A stretch of DNA of 64,000 nt from Lichenihabitans psoromatis (GTDB taxonomy: Bacteria; Pseudomonadota; Alphaproteobacteria; Rhizobiales; Beijerinckiaceae). Position 1 is the stretch's first letter, and every line of letters begins with the position of its first letter. The translations under genes and the position numbers were made by a program. The stretch is from the NCBI RefSeq assembly GCF_004323635.1, contig NZ_CP036515.1, positions 3,225,501-3,289,500 of the forward strand, given 5' to 3'. The notes beneath the pieces are model-generated. The model saw only the letters and a program-made list of their open reading frames with translations. It was not told the origin of the DNA and searched no databases. This document shows positions 54,205-63,473 of the stretch, one piece after another.

Positions 54205-55392
54205 ATGACAAGACCGTTGATCGCGACCTTGATGCTGTCGGTTGCGATGCTGGCGCCATGTGTCGCGTCTGCCGTCCCCCTGCAGGATCAAGCCGAAGCC
54301 GCCGTGCAGAAACTCACTGGAAAAGACGGCCCTGCGACCATCGCCAAGGTCGCCAGTTTTGATCATCAGGTTACGGGTGTCGCCGTGACCGAGACGGGCC
54401 GCATCTTCGTCAGCTTTCCGCGTTGGTCCGAAGATGCGCCGATCTCCTTGGCGGAACTGATGCCGGATGGGGCGTTGCACCCCTATCCTGACGCCGAATG
54501 GAACGCGTATCGCAACGCCGCGCCACGGTCCGCGAACGATCATTTCGTCTGTGTTCAGGCCGAGACGGCCGATGGCAAGGGCTCGCTCTGGGTCATCGAT
54601 CCCGCCGCGCCCAACACGGAGTTCATCGTTCCGGGCGGGCCAAAGTTGGTCAAGATCGACCTCGCCACCAACAAGGTCGCGCAGGTGTTCGGGTTCGATC
54701 TGAGTGTCGCGCCACAGGGAAGCTATCTCAACGACGTTCGTTTCTCGCCCGATGGCAAGACGGCCTACATGACCGATTCAGGCGCGACAGGCGCTCTGGT
54801 GGTTCTCGATCTGACGACGGGACAAGGTCGTCGGGTGCTCGATGGTGACGTGTCGACTCAAGTCGATAAGACCGTGAAGGTCGCGATCGACGGCAAGGAG
54901 ATGAAGCAACCGGACGGGCGCGGTGTGCAATTCGCCGCAGACAGCATCAGCATCGATCCGAAAGGCCAGTATCTGTACTGGCAACCCTTGACCGGTAAGA
55001 CGTTATACCGGATCGCGACGGCGGCGCTCGCTGACGTCAGCCTCTCGCCGGAGCAGATGTCGCAGAAGGTCGAGAAGGTCGCCGATAGCGAGCCGAACGA
55101 CGGCTTGTGGACGGATGCGAGAAATCGCCTGTTTTTCACAGCCGTCCAGAAAAGCGCTATCGAAACGATGGAGCTCGGCGGGAAGCGCACGACCCTTGTC
55201 AGCGATCCACGCCTCCGCTGGCCCGATACCTTCGCGCAAGGGCCGGATGGAACGCTTTACGTGACAAATTCAGACATTACCGACTCGCCGCGCTTCAACA
55301 CCGGAGGCTGGGCTGCGAAATCCTTCAACCTGTGGAAAATCGTTCCGGGCAAAGCCGGACTGATCGATAAAAACCCGGCTTTTTCCAAATAA
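54205..55392 (+). CDS. Major royal jelly protein-like secreted protein
   Basis: A 395-residue protein with a signal peptide (LIATLMLSVAMLAPCVASA) and a beta-propeller-type sequence of the MRJP/Yellow family: RIFVSFPRW near residue 65, a PYPDAEWN stretch, VQAETADGKGSLWVIDP, YLNDVRFSPDGKTAYMTDSG and PLTGKTLYRI. Bacterial members are hypothetical, possibly sugar or lactone metabolism proteins by fold similarity to gluconolactonase-like propellers. AAGGAAAG precedes ATG 54205. It may share a transcript with the DctP-like gene upstream. Confidence 0.85.
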   Translation: MTRPLIATLMLSVAMLAPCVASAVPLQDQAEAAVQKLTGKDGPATIAKVASFDHQVTGVAVTETGRIFVSFPRWSEDAPISLAELMPDGALHPYPDAEWNAYRNAAPRSANDHFVCVQAETADGKGSLWVIDPAAPNTEFIVPGGPKLVKIDLATNKVAQVFGFDLSVAPQGSYLNDVRFSPDGKTAYMTDSGATGALVVLDLTTGQGRRVLDGDVSTQVDKTVKVAIDGKEMKQPDGRGVQFAADSISIDPKGQYLYWQPLTGKTLYRIATAALADVSLSPEQMSQKVEKVADSEPNDGLWTDARNRLFFTAVQKSAIETMELGGKRTTLVSDPRLRWPDTFAQGPDGTLYVTNSDITDSPRFNTGGWAAKSFNLWKIVPGKAGLIDKNPAFSK

Positions 55393-55416
55393 GTTGGCGT
55401 GCGACCAGACCGGCGT

Positions 55417-56460
55417 TCAGCCGCCGGTCTGGCTCATGGGCCGGCCAACGCGTGGCTTGGAGACCAAGCGATCGGCAAGAAAGTCATGCCCCTTTGGCTT
55501 GCGTGCGATCGCCTCGTCCAACGCCAGCATCAAGGCTCGATCGTCCTCGGAGAGACGCAGCGGCGTTCGCAGGTCCGCGGCGTCATTCTGACCAAGGCAC
55601 ATGAACAAGGTGCCGGTGCATGTCACGCGCACCCGGTTGCAGCTTTCACAGAAATTGTGGCTGAGCGGCGTAATGAACCCGATACGGCCGCCCGTCTCCT
55701 TCACGCGCATATAGCGGGCCGGACCTCCGGTCCGATGCGAGATCGGCTCGAGCGTCAGCGTCGCGGACAATTGGCGTCGAACGTCCTCGAGCGAGAGATA
55801 CTGGTCTGCCTGGTCAGCGCGATCTTCGCCAAGTGGCATGACTTCGATGAACGTGATCTCCATCCCGTCCCCATGCGCCCAGGCGATCAACTCTTCAAAC
55901 TCGCTATCGTTAAAGCCTTTCAACGCCACGCAATTGATCTTGACCGACAAGCCGGCTTGTCGAGCAGCGCGTATGCCGGCCAGCACCTGAGCGAGATCGC
56001 CGCGACGTGTGATGGCGCGGAATTTCTCGGGATCGAGCGTGTCCAGCGACACGTTGATCCGCTGGACACCCGTTGCGGCCAGAGGGCCCGCGAAGTTCGC
56101 GAGCTGCGAGCCATTCGTGGTCAAGGTCAACTCGTCGAGACGCCCCGAGACAAGATGGCGGGAGAGACGCTCGAACAGGTGCAAGATATCACGCCGCACG
56201 AGCGGCTCGCCGCCGGTGATCCTGAGCTTTCGCGTGCCGCGGGTCACGAAGGCGGTGCAGAGTCGGTCCAACTCCTCAAGCGTCAGGAGATCGCGTTTCG
56301 GCAGAAAGCGCATCTCCTCCGACATGCAGTAAGTGCATCGAAAGTCGCACCGATCGGTGACCGACACTCGGACGTAGCTGATTGCGCGCCCGAATGGATC
56401 GATCAGCGGCGGGTTGTCGAGCAGCGTCAGATCGGTCGTGGGCGCGTTGATCATGCCCAT
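55417..56460 (-). CDS. moaA: GTP 3',8-cyclase MoaA
   Basis: A 347-residue radical SAM enzyme of molybdopterin synthesis, starting from GTP. The SAM cluster is CDFRCTYC ([13 protein letters not shown]) near residue 40. The second iron-sulfur site is in [21 protein letters not shown] near 270, and the protein ends with the conserved Gly-Gly. The start was set at the ATG at 56458-56460, with GGAGA about 10 bases before, but Met at 56496 or the GTG at 56514 are alternatives. It is 61 bp from the symporter gene upstream on the same strand. moaC and other mo genes are not in the window. Confidence 0.93.
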   Translation of the reverse strand: MGMINAPTTDLTLLDNPPLIDPFGRAISYVRVSVTDRCDFRCTYCMSEEMRFLPKRDLLTLEELDRLCTAFVTRGTRKLRITGGEPLVRRDILHLFERLSRHLVSGRLDELTLTTNGSQLANFAGPLAATGVQRINVSLDTLDPEKFRAITRRGDLAQVLAGIRAARQAGLSVKINCVALKGFNDSEFEELIAWAHGDGMEITFIEVMPLGEDRADQADQYLSLEDVRRQLSATLTLEPISHRTGGPARYMRVKETGGRIGFITPLSHNFCESCNRVRVTCTGTLFMCLGQNDAADLRTPLRLSEDDRALMLALDEAIARKPKGHDFLADRLVSKPRVGRPMSQTGG

Positions 56461-56521
56461 GAGATAGTTTGTCTCCGGCCAAATGGAAGCGCCCATCGCC
56501 ACAGGCGGGCTCACTTCACGC

Positions 56522-58063
56522 CTACATATAGTCTGCGGCGACCGTCGCGTCCCGTGTTTCGCGCTGGCCGATCATGTTGATCAGCGCAGTTACGACCACC
56601 GCGACGACGATATTCGCCGAAAGCGCGTAGACGGCTGCATAGGCCGGGATCGTAAAGCCGCCGATCGTCAAGGCGTAATTGGCACTCTTGAACCCGGTGA
56701 GAGCCGCCATCCAGGTGCCGAGCCCGATACCAGTGGCCCAGCCGAGAAGCAGCGCCCAGGAGTTCAGCCAGCGCGTGAACAGCCCGATCAACACCGGCGG
56801 AAGCGTCTGGCTCATCCAGACGCCGCCGAGCAATTGCAACTGGATGGCGTAATCAAGCGGCAAAAACAGGATGAAGAATAGGGCGCCGAATTTGACCACG
56901 AGCGACACCCACTTGGCCATACGGGCTTCGGCCAGCGGTGTCGCGTTCGGGTTGATGAACTCGATATAGACGTTGCGGGTCCAAAGGTTCGCGGCCGCGA
57001 TCGACATGATGGCGGCCGGCACAAGGGCGCCGATACCGATCGCCGCGAAAGCGAAGCCAACGAACCAGCTCGGAAACATATTGAGGAAAAGCGCTGGCAC
57101 CGCAGCATTCGCCTTATAGCGGGCGAAGAGCTCGGAAAATTCCGGCAGCTTGTCGAGATGCGCCCCGACCGCCATGAAGCCTAGCAGCGTGATGAATGCC
57201 AACACTAGAGAATAGGCCGGGAGCAGCACCGAGTTGCGACGGATGACGTCCCGGCTCGACGAACTAAGCACAGCCGTGATCGCATGGGGGTAGAGAAAGA
57301 GCGCTGCGGCCGAGCCGAGCGCCAGCGTCGCATAGACCGAATACATGCCGGTCGATCCGGCCGGCGGCAAGGCGAGTATCAGCTTGCTGGGCGAGACCGC
57401 CGCGAAGATGCCGCTGAACCCACCGAGCTTGGCCGGAACCACGATCAGCACCGCGAAGATCGTCACATAGATCATCACGTCCTTGACGACCGCGATGGCG
57501 GCCGGGGCGCGCAAGCCTGATTTATAGGTGAAGACCGCAAGGATGATGAAGGCGATGATGAGCGGCAGGTCACCCAGGATGCCGCTGGTTTCAATGCCCA
57601 TCGCGCCGATGATGACCTGAAGGCCGACAAGCTGCAGTGCGATATAAGGCATCGTCGCCATCAAGCCGGTGAGCGCGACCGCGAGCGCCAGCCAGCGATT
57701 GCCGAACCGGCCGCGTACAAAATCCGCCGAGGTGATGTAGCCGTGTTGGCGGCAGACCGACCAGAGGCGCGGAAAGATCACGAAGGTCATCGGGTAGATG
57801 ATGGTCGTGTAAGGAACCGCGAAGAAGGCGATCGCGCCCGCGCCGAACGCGAGGGCCGGAACCGCGATGAACGTGTAGGCCGTGTAGATGTCGCCGCCGA
57901 TCAGGAACCACGTCACCAGCGTACCGAAGCGGCCGCCGGCGAGGCCCCACTCATGCAGGAGATCGAGATCGCCCTTGCGCCAATTGGCGGCCACGAAGCC
58001 CAGGATCGTGATGCTGCCGAAAAACAGCACGAACACCGCGAGCGCGACCCAATTGACAGACAT
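56522..58063 (-). CDS. Sodium:solute symporter, MctP-like (monocarboxylate)
   Basis: A 513-residue SSS-family symporter with about 13 membrane helices. Its N-terminal block [44 protein letters not shown] is typical of the MctP/Actp-related subgroup. GGGGAGGA lies before ATG 58061-58063. A small DUF3311 protein is 82 bp upstream, a common pairing for this subgroup. Substrates of studied homologues are pyruvate, lactate and other monocarboxylates; the substrate here is inferred. Confidence 0.9.
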   Translation of the reverse strand: MSVNWVALAVFVLFFGSITILGFVAANWRKGDLDLLHEWGLAGGRFGTLVTWFLIGGDIYTAYTFIAVPALAFGAGAIAFFAVPYTTIIYPMTFVIFPRLWSVCRQHGYITSADFVRGRFGNRWLALAVALTGLMATMPYIALQLVGLQVIIGAMGIETSGILGDLPLIIAFIILAVFTYKSGLRAPAAIAVVKDVMIYVTIFAVLIVVPAKLGGFSGIFAAVSPSKLILALPPAGSTGMYSVYATLALGSAAALFLYPHAITAVLSSSSRDVIRRNSVLLPAYSLVLAFITLLGFMAVGAHLDKLPEFSELFARYKANAAVPALFLNMFPSWFVGFAFAAIGIGALVPAAIMSIAAANLWTRNVYIEFINPNATPLAEARMAKWVSLVVKFGALFFILFLPLDYAIQLQLLGGVWMSQTLPPVLIGLFTRWLNSWALLLGWATGIGLGTWMAALTGFKSANYALTIGGFTIPAYAAVYALSANIVVAVVVTALINMIGQRETRDATVAADYM

Positions 58064-58145
58064 TATTCCTCCCCAGGCACAAGCTTAGCCTCTCGATCCG
58101 ATACTCGCGGTTTAGCTGCGCGGGCTGGACCTTGTGGTTGCTCGT

Positions 58146-58358
58146 TTATTGCGTTGCGACGTAGACGATGGCGACCAGCATCGAGCTCAGGACGACCCAA
58201 GCCATCTGATAGATGTAGAAAAAGGGAAAACCGAAAAAGCTCGGCTCGACCGCGTTGTAGAACGGCACCCACAGCACGGCCACATAGGGGATCAGCAGCA
58301 GAAGATGCCATGGCGTCAGCTTGTTGCTGGACGCGCGCCTCGCTCCTCGTTCGGACAT
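58146..58358 (-). CDS. DUF3311 small membrane protein
   Basis: A 70-residue protein with two hydrophobic segments (residues ~15-35 and 45-68), containing the block WHLLLLIPYVAVLWVPFYN and a C-terminal WVVLSSMLVAIVYV. Matches DUF3311, which is found beside SSS symporters, so it is probably an accessory subunit of the downstream symporter. GGGAGAAG directly precedes the ATG at 58356-58358; the preceding in-frame Met is less well placed. Confidence 0.85.
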   Translation of the reverse strand: MSERGARRASSNKLTPWHLLLLIPYVAVLWVPFYNAVEPSFFGFPFFYIYQMAWVVLSSMLVAIVYVATQ

Positions 58359-58471
58359 GTCTTCTCCCGCCATCAGTGCCGGCACTATAGAAGGACGAGC
58401 CCGGTCGACAAGGCATCCCGCGTCGATCGAGGCCATTTTACAGCGCCAATCCGGCGGAAAGAGCACGACCC

Positions 58472-58837
58472 ATGGTGGACGACCGACAGCACTGGCCGAC
58501 CGAGCTTCGCGTCCGCGATGGCGGTCGCACGTTCCGAATCACGTTCGACGATGGCGCGAGCTACGATCTTTCGGCGGAATATTTGCGCGTGAAGAGCCCC
58601 AGCGCTGAAGTTCAGGGGCATTCGCCTGCGGACCGAAAGGTCGTGGGTGGCAAGCGCGATGTCGCGATCGTGGCGGCGGACCCGGTTGGACATTATGCCG
58701 TGAAGCTCCGCTTTGACGACGGACACGACACCGGGCTGTTCACGTGGCGGTATCTGCACGAACTCGGCGCGACGCAAGCGACCGTCTGGGCCGCCTATCT
58801 CGCCGATCTCGAGGCCAAAGGTCTGGCGCGCGGCTGA
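58472..58837 (+). CDS. DUF971 family protein
   Basis: A 121-residue protein of the GBBH-like N-terminal domain family (DUF971): WPTELRVRDGGRTFRITFDDG near residue 8, YDLSAEYLRVKSPSAEVQGH and DDGHDTGLFTWRYLHELG. The domain is also found fused to gamma-butyrobetaine dioxygenases and to Mrp proteins in some bacteria. Function of the stand-alone protein is unknown. The Mrp gene at 51.7 kb is not adjacent. Confidence 0.87.
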   Translation: MVDDRQHWPTELRVRDGGRTFRITFDDGASYDLSAEYLRVKSPSAEVQGHSPADRKVVGGKRDVAIVAADPVGHYAVKLRFDDGHDTGLFTWRYLHELGATQATVWAAYLADLEAKGLARG

Positions 58838-58844
58838 TCGCAAC

Positions 58845-58875
58845 AAAAAAGGCCGGGCGAACCGGCCTTTCCGTT
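58845..58875. terminator. Intrinsic terminator between convergent genes
   Basis: AAAGGCCGG (58848-58856) pairs with CCGGCCTTT (58862-58870) around five bases. On the minus strand the stem is followed by six T, so it best ends the L,D-transpeptidase transcript; on the plus strand the tail is weaker. Confidence 0.85.
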
Positions 58876-58893
58876 TGTCGAAGGATCGATCGA

Positions 58894-59484
58894 TCAGCGC
58901 ATCACGACGGCGCGCGTGCCGATCTTGACGCGGTCATAGAGGTCCGCGACGTCGTCGTTTGTCATCCGGATACACCCGGACGATACCGCTTGGCCGATCG
59001 TGTCCGGCTCGTTCGAGCCGTGGATGCGGTACAGCGTGCCGCCGAGATACATGGCGCGCGCGCCGAGGGGATTCTCGATTCCGCCAGCCATGTGGCGGGG
59101 CAGATCGGGGCGGCGGCGGATCATCTCGGCTGGCGGGGTCCAATCCGGCCACTCACGCTTGGCCACCACGGTCTTCGTGCCGGCCCAATCGAAGCCGGGG
59201 CGACCGACGCCGACACCATATTTGATCGCCTGATGATCGGGGAGGACGTAGTATAAACGTCGTTCCTCGGTCGAGATCACGATCGTGCCGGGACCGTATG
59301 GACCGTCATAGGCCACGGTCTCGCGCGGGATCGCGATTTCGAGCGGTCGACCATCGTCTGCGAAGGACCGCGGCTGTTGTTGCTGGAGGAAGAAGGTGCC
59401 TTCATAGGCCCGAGCCGGCATTGAGGCGGCAGAGAGCAAAAGCCCTGCCACGAGCCCGGCCAAAGCAAGTCTGTTACGGCTCAT
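58894..59484 (-). CDS. L,D-transpeptidase (YkuD), secreted
   Basis: A 196-residue YkuD-domain enzyme with a signal peptide (LAGLVAGLLLSAASMPARA). The catalytic motif is HGSNEP with SSGCIRM near residues 155-173, where the Cys is the nucleophile. It forms 3-3 cross-links in peptidoglycan or attaches lipoproteins. The terminator follows on its 3' side. GAGG lies upstream of the start at 59482-59484. Confidence 0.93.
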   Translation of the reverse strand: MSRNRLALAGLVAGLLLSAASMPARAYEGTFFLQQQQPRSFADDGRPLEIAIPRETVAYDGPYGPGTIVISTEERRLYYVLPDHQAIKYGVGVGRPGFDWAGTKTVVAKREWPDWTPPAEMIRRRPDLPRHMAGGIENPLGARAMYLGGTLYRIHGSNEPDTIGQAVSSGCIRMTNDDVADLYDRVKIGTRAVVMR

Positions 59485-59802
59485 CGAATGCCTCGTTGAT
59501 GACGCGGGTAACCCAAGGTTTTGGGAGGGCGGTCTACCCGATTCGCGTGTCTTTATAGTGCGGGTAGTCTTGTTGCTTCAGCAACGGAGTTTGCTACGCA
59601 GCACGCATTCTGCAGCCCGTCGTTGCTGCCGCGCCACAGTTTCGCCTTCGAAACTTCGGATTTGTGCTCGGATGACTTGTAAAGTTTTGATGAATCGACG
59701 CGATCAACTACGCCGCTGCGATGATGCGCCGCGAGAGTGACGATGCGGATCGCTTGACTTGGCGGGCCTCGGCCTCTATCCGCATCAAACCGCAGATGTC
59801 GC
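59485..59802. other. 318-bp intergenic region upstream of tRNA-Val
   Basis: No gene is evident; the frames here lack ribosome sites and homology. The last 50 bp carry the tRNA-Val promoter. The promoter of the L,D-transpeptidase gene should lie near 59500-59560 on the minus strand but I cannot pick it out. Confidence 0.5.
59754..59782 (+). promoter_or_regulatory. Promoter of tRNA-Val
   Basis: TTGACT (59754-59759) and TATCCG (59777-59782) are separated by exactly 17 bases, giving a sigma-70 type promoter. The predicted transcription start near 59789 is about 14 bases before the mature tRNA. Confidence 0.7.
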
Positions 59803-59877
59803 GGGCGCGTAGCTCAGCGGGAGAGCACTCCCTTCACACGGGAGGGGTCACAGGTTCAATCCCTGTCGCGCCCACCA
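59803..59877 (+). tRNA. tRNA-Val (anticodon CAC)
   Basis: A 75-base tRNA including encoded CCA. Acceptor strands GGGCGCG and CGCGCCC pair fully. The anticodon stem CTCCC/GGGAG holds the loop TTCACAC, so the anticodon is CAC, reading GUG. The T arm contains CAGGTTCAATCCCTG. A good promoter sits just upstream. Confidence 0.97.
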
Positions 59878-59982
59878 TTCTCATCGAGCAGCCTGAAACG
59901 TTAGGCTTCTGGGCATGAGCCTCGGATATCCCGCCTTTCTGATGGTGCGGCGATGGCGGTACTCCAACGAAGGACAATACCA

Positions 59983-60720
59983 ATGACGCGATCCCTTGAG
60001 CGCGCCGTGCCGCGGCGTGCGCTCGTCACCGGCGGTTCGCGCGGCATCGGCGCCGCGATCGCGGCGACGCTTCGACAGGACGGACATGACGTCGTGATCG
60101 TTGATCGAACCATCGCGACGACGGGTGAGAAGGGGCGGGATCACCGCGCCTACGAATTGGACGTGAGCCAGTTCGCTGCGGTCGAGCGGGTGTTGGCCGA
60201 GGTGGAGGCCGACGGCGGACCCATCGATATCCTGGTCAACAATGCCGGCATCACGCGGGATGGCATGGTCCATAAGATGGACCCGGTGTCGCAATGGCAG
60301 GCTGTGATCGACGTCAACCTCACCTCCGCATTCAATACGGTTCGGTGTCTCGTGCCGGGTATGCGGCAGCGCGGGTGGGGCCGCATCATCAACATTTCCT
60401 CGATCAGCGGCCTGAAAGGACAGATCGGGCAAGCGAATTATGCGGCTGCCAAGGCCGGGCTGATCGGCTTTACCAAAAGCATCGCGTTGGAATTGGCCGG
60501 CAAGGGCATCTGCGCCAATTGCGTAGCACCGGGCTTCATCGAAAGTCCGATGACGTCCGCCATGCCGCCGGACGCGTTGCGGCGAGAGGCTGCCGGCATT
60601 CCGGTGGGACGGCTCGGCAAGCCTGACGATATCGCCGCGATCGTGGCGTTCCTGGCGTCCGACCAAGCGAGTTTCGTCACGGGGCAAGTGTGGAGTGCCA
60701 ACGGCGGCCAGTATCTCTGA
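59983..60720 (+). CDS. SDR family oxidoreductase, PhbB/FabG-like
   Basis: A 245-residue short-chain dehydrogenase. Motifs: TGGSRGIGAAIA near residue 16, NNAGITRDGM near 85, the catalytic Ser/Tyr/Lys set as NISSISG and YAAAKAGLIGFTK. The block HKMDPVSQWQAVIDVNLTSAFN resembles acetoacetyl-CoA reductase PhbB. GAAGGAC lies nine bases before ATG 59983. No phaA or phaC gene is adjacent, so a polyhydroxybutyrate role is inferred, and a FabG role remains possible. Confidence 0.87.
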   Translation: MTRSLERAVPRRALVTGGSRGIGAAIAATLRQDGHDVVIVDRTIATTGEKGRDHRAYELDVSQFAAVERVLAEVEADGGPIDILVNNAGITRDGMVHKMDPVSQWQAVIDVNLTSAFNTVRCLVPGMRQRGWGRIINISSISGLKGQIGQANYAAAKAGLIGFTKSIALELAGKGICANCVAPGFIESPMTSAMPPDALRREAAGIPVGRLGKPDDIAAIVAFLASDQASFVTGQVWSANGGQYL

Positions 60721-60755
60721 TGACGACGCCGGTTCGGCTTCGACGTGATTTGGCC

Positions 60756-61442
60756 TCAGGCCGATCGTCGGCTTGCCTGGATGGATGCCACGGCGTCAAA
60801 CAGTTGATCGAAATGTGAGATGACGCGGTCCGGCCCGAGTTCGGCGACCGGCTTGTCCGTGTAACCGAAGTCCACCGCGATAACTGGAATCTTAGCCGCT
60901 TTGGCGGTGGCGATGTCGGTGACCGAATCGCCGATCATGATGCTGGTGTCCGGCAGGCCGCCCGCCTTCTCGATCGTGCCGAAGAGAGCGTCGGGATCGG
61001 GCTTGAAGACCGCGAAAGTATCTTGCCCGCAGATGGCCTGGAAACGGTCGACGATGCCGAGAGCGGTCAGCAGCTTGACCGAAGGGGCTTCCATCTTGTT
61101 GGTGCAGACCGCGAAACGGTAACCGGCTGCGTCCAGCCGATCCAAAGCCGCGACGACGCCAGGGAAGAGATGGCTGTGATCGGCGATGTGAGCATCGTAA
61201 TGAGCGAGGAACTGCTTGAACAGGATCTCGAGCCGCGTTGTGTCGACGCTGCGGCCGACCGATGCATAGCCTCGCTGGATCAAGGCTCGTCCCCCGGAGC
61301 CGAGAAGAACGCGCGCTTGATCGATCGCAATCGGCCCGATGCCGTCCTGCGCCAGAATGACGTTCAATGTGGCAATCAGGTCACCGGCCGTTTCGGCGAG
61401 TGTTCCGTCGAGATCGAAGACGATCAGCGGGGCTGCGGGCAT
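60756..61442 (-). CDS. gph: Phosphoglycolate phosphatase-type HAD hydrolase
   Basis: A 228-residue haloacid dehalogenase superfamily phosphatase. Motif I is VFDLDGTLAET near residue 7. CTNKM (motif II Thr) and KPDPD (motif III Lys) with GDSVTDIATAKAA (motif IV) are intact, which matches Gph. It hydrolyses 2-phosphoglycolate from DNA repair or Rubisco side reactions. TTAGGA lies upstream of the start at 61440-61442. It is convergent with the SDR gene and feeds the glycolate/glyoxylate route that GlcB serves. Confidence 0.87.
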   Translation of the reverse strand: MPAAPLIVFDLDGTLAETAGDLIATLNVILAQDGIGPIAIDQARVLLGSGGRALIQRGYASVGRSVDTTRLEILFKQFLAHYDAHIADHSHLFPGVVAALDRLDAAGYRFAVCTNKMEAPSVKLLTALGIVDRFQAICGQDTFAVFKPDPDALFGTIEKAGGLPDTSIMIGDSVTDIATAKAAKIPVIAVDFGYTDKPVAELGPDRVISHFDQLFDAVASIQASRRSA

Positions 61443-61630
61443 CGAAGATCCTAACCGGAAAGAGCCATGGTCGGCGCGCGGCCGCAAACTAACGGCGATC
61501 CGCCTGCCAGAGATTGGCCGATCTCGCAATCATCAAAGCGAAGCTCTCGTGTTTCGCCGCTTCAAATTGTCGAGAGCTTGTGATTATCCAATGATCGGGC
61601 GATCGTTTCGGAAAATGTGGAGTTGAACGA

Positions 61631-61999
61631 ATGTCTTCTTGGTTCAGCCGCGTGGCACTTGCGTTGATCTTGGCCGCGACATGCGCCCAGACCGCAAGAG
61701 CCGCCAGCTACGAGTTTCTCGCGGCGCCGGAAACCGATCTCAATCGAGTCTATCGGCTCGATCGGGCGACAGGCGAGATGGGCGCGTGCCAATATGGCCT
61801 GACCGAGGGGAAGGTGGGCGCGACACTTTGTTATCAGCCCGGAGATGGCGCCGGCCCTCAGGCGCAAAGCGAATATTCGCTGATCGCATCGCATCACGTT
61901 CGCGAAGGGGGCGTGTTCCGCGTCGACCTACGAGCCGGAACGATGTCGATCTGTTACGTGCTGAATGACACAGTCGTGTGCACGCCGCCGGCGAAATGA
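61631..61999 (+). CDS. Small secreted protein with an internal duplication
   Basis: A 122-residue protein with a signal peptide (VALALILAATCAQTARA) and two similar segments, VYRLDRATGEMGAC (residues 40-53) and VFRVDLRAGTMSIC (95-108). Four more Cys/aromatic residues lie between, suggesting a small beta structure with a disulfide. No family is recognised. GGAG lies nine bases before the ATG at 61631. Confidence 0.8.
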   Translation: MSSWFSRVALALILAATCAQTARAASYEFLAAPETDLNRVYRLDRATGEMGACQYGLTEGKVGATLCYQPGDGAGPQAQSEYSLIASHHVREGGVFRVDLRAGTMSICYVLNDTVVCTPPAK

Positions 62000-62019
62000 C
62001 GGCACGAGAGCGGAACACG

Positions 62020-62060
62020 AAAAAGCAAAGACCCCTCGGTGGGGCGCAAACCGAGGGGTC
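62020..62060 (-). terminator. Intrinsic terminator of the YGYG protein gene
   Basis: GACCCCTCGGT (62030-62040) pairs with ACCGAGGGGTC (62050-62060) around nine bases. Read on the minus strand, the stem is followed by TTTGCTTTTT, so it ends the minus-strand gene. The plus strand lacks a T run, although the secreted protein gene ends 31 bp before it. Confidence 0.85.
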
Positions 62061-62144
62061 CTGTCGCCAACGCGGCGCCGAGCGGGCCACGCGGGGGCGA
62101 TCGTGGAGCATGACGGGCCCTCAGTGCCCGTCATGCTCGCAAAC

Positions 62145-62462
62145 TCAGTTGCAGACGCGAACGGGACGATAGCCGGCAAAGTTGCCGTATTCGTCGTAGA
62201 CCGGACGACGCGAGCGATAGCAGGGCTCGTAAGCCGGCTCGGCATAGGCCGGATATCCGTACCCATAGCCATACCCATAGGGTCGGGCCGCGCTGCCGAT
62301 GATGGCGCCAGCCGCCAATCCACCAATGACGCCGGCCGCGACCGGGGCTCCCCAGCCGCCTCCGCGATACCATGCTGACGCGGGGGCCGACGATGTCGCG
62401 ACGCCTGCGGTCAACGTTAGGGCCGCCAATCCGGCCAACAGGGTCTTCTTCAACGCGGACAT
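62145..62462 (-). CDS. Secreted Gly-zipper protein with YGYG stretch
   Basis: A 105-residue exported protein with a signal peptide (LLAGLAALTLTAGVATSSAPASA), a Gly/Ala-rich hydrophobic segment GVIGGLAAGAIIGSAA (glycine zipper) and a Tyr/Gly-rich region (PYGYGYGYGYP). The C terminus, with CYRSRRPVYDEYGNFAGYRPVRVC, has two Cys. GGAGGAG lies eight bases before the ATG at 62460-62462. Function unknown; common as a hypothetical protein in the Hyphomicrobiales. Confidence 0.82.
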   Translation of the reverse strand: MSALKKTLLAGLAALTLTAGVATSSAPASAWYRGGGWGAPVAAGVIGGLAAGAIIGSAARPYGYGYGYGYPAYAEPAYEPCYRSRRPVYDEYGNFAGYRPVRVCN

Positions 62463-62733
62463 GTTAACAGCTCCTCCAATGAAGCCGGTTCGGACGGTGG
62501 ACGACGGCGAAGCGGCTTCGATCGTCTGATGAGAGTATCGCCCACGACCTGAACCGTGCATGAAAACAAGGCAAATATTCTGTTCATGTCGCAGCAAACG
62601 GAGCGAATTGCGTTTTTGGCGCGAAGCCGCTACCGAAAGGCAACATGAGGCGGGAGGCGATCGAACCGGCCAATCCGGTCGCAGCAACGTTTCGCCAGCC
62701 AACCGTCCGCTGTGCTTTCCGAGAGATGCGCCC

Positions 62734-63462
62734 ATGGCCGAGAGTGATCCCGACACGATGAAGCGCCAGGTTGCCGAGCGCGCCTTGTCGTTCGTCGACG
62801 ACGGCATGAAGCTCGGACTTGGCAGCGGCACGACAGCCAAAATCTTCGTCGATCTGTTGGCTGAGCGCGTGAAGAGCGGTTTGCGGGTGCGCTGTGTTCC
62901 AACCTCGGAACGGATCCGAGCGCAGGCGACCTCGCTTGGCCTCGACGTGACGACGCTCGACGAGTTGCCACAACTCGACCTGACGATCGATGGCGCCGAC
63001 GAATATGATCCAGCACTGCGGCTCATCAAGGGCGGCGGCGGCGCGCTGTTGCGCGAGAAGATTGTCGCGACGGCGTCGGACAGGATGATCGTCATCGCCG
63101 ACGCATCGAAAGCCGTGTCGCACCTCGGGCGTTTTCCATTGCCGGTCGAGGTCAACCTGTTCGGATTCGCCGCGACGCGGAGGCTTATCGAGCGGGATTG
63201 CGCCGCGATCGGCCTGCACGGCAACCTCGTGCTGAGGACTGGCCCGGACAAGACGCCATTCATGACCGACGGTGGCCATCTCATTCTCGATTGTCACTTT
63301 GGGTCGATCGCCGATCCCGTCGCGCTCAGCGATGTTCTGCTCGCCATCGCCGGGGTCGTCGAACATGGTCTGTTCATCGGCATCGCACAGTCAGTCATCA
63401 CCAATGTGGACGGAGCGGCCTGCGTTGTCGCCCCCGACCACACCTCATCTTCATCGCGATAG
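62734..63462 (+). CDS. rpiA: Ribose-5-phosphate isomerase A
   Basis: A 242-residue isomerase of the pentose phosphate pathway, interconverting ribose 5-phosphate and ribulose 5-phosphate. Family blocks: [16 protein letters not shown] near residue 27, [10 protein letters not shown] (DGADE), and [20 protein letters not shown] precedes ATG 62734; a frame start 58 codons upstream has no site. It is 11 bp from the DUF2059 gene, probably in one operon. Confidence 0.94.
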   Translation: MAESDPDTMKRQVAERALSFVDDGMKLGLGSGTTAKIFVDLLAERVKSGLRVRCVPTSERIRAQATSLGLDVTTLDELPQLDLTIDGADEYDPALRLIKGGGGALLREKIVATASDRMIVIADASKAVSHLGRFPLPVEVNLFGFAATRRLIERDCAAIGLHGNLVLRTGPDKTPFMTDGGHLILDCHFGSIADPVALSDVLLAIAGVVEHGLFIGIAQSVITNVDGAACVVAPDHTSSSSR

Positions 63463-63473
63463 GAAGCTCAAGA

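Noticed and set aside
55399..56580. Long plus-strand open frame opposite moaA
   Set aside because: moaA carries both Cys clusters and a Gly-Gly end on the minus strand; the plus-strand frame is a shadow.
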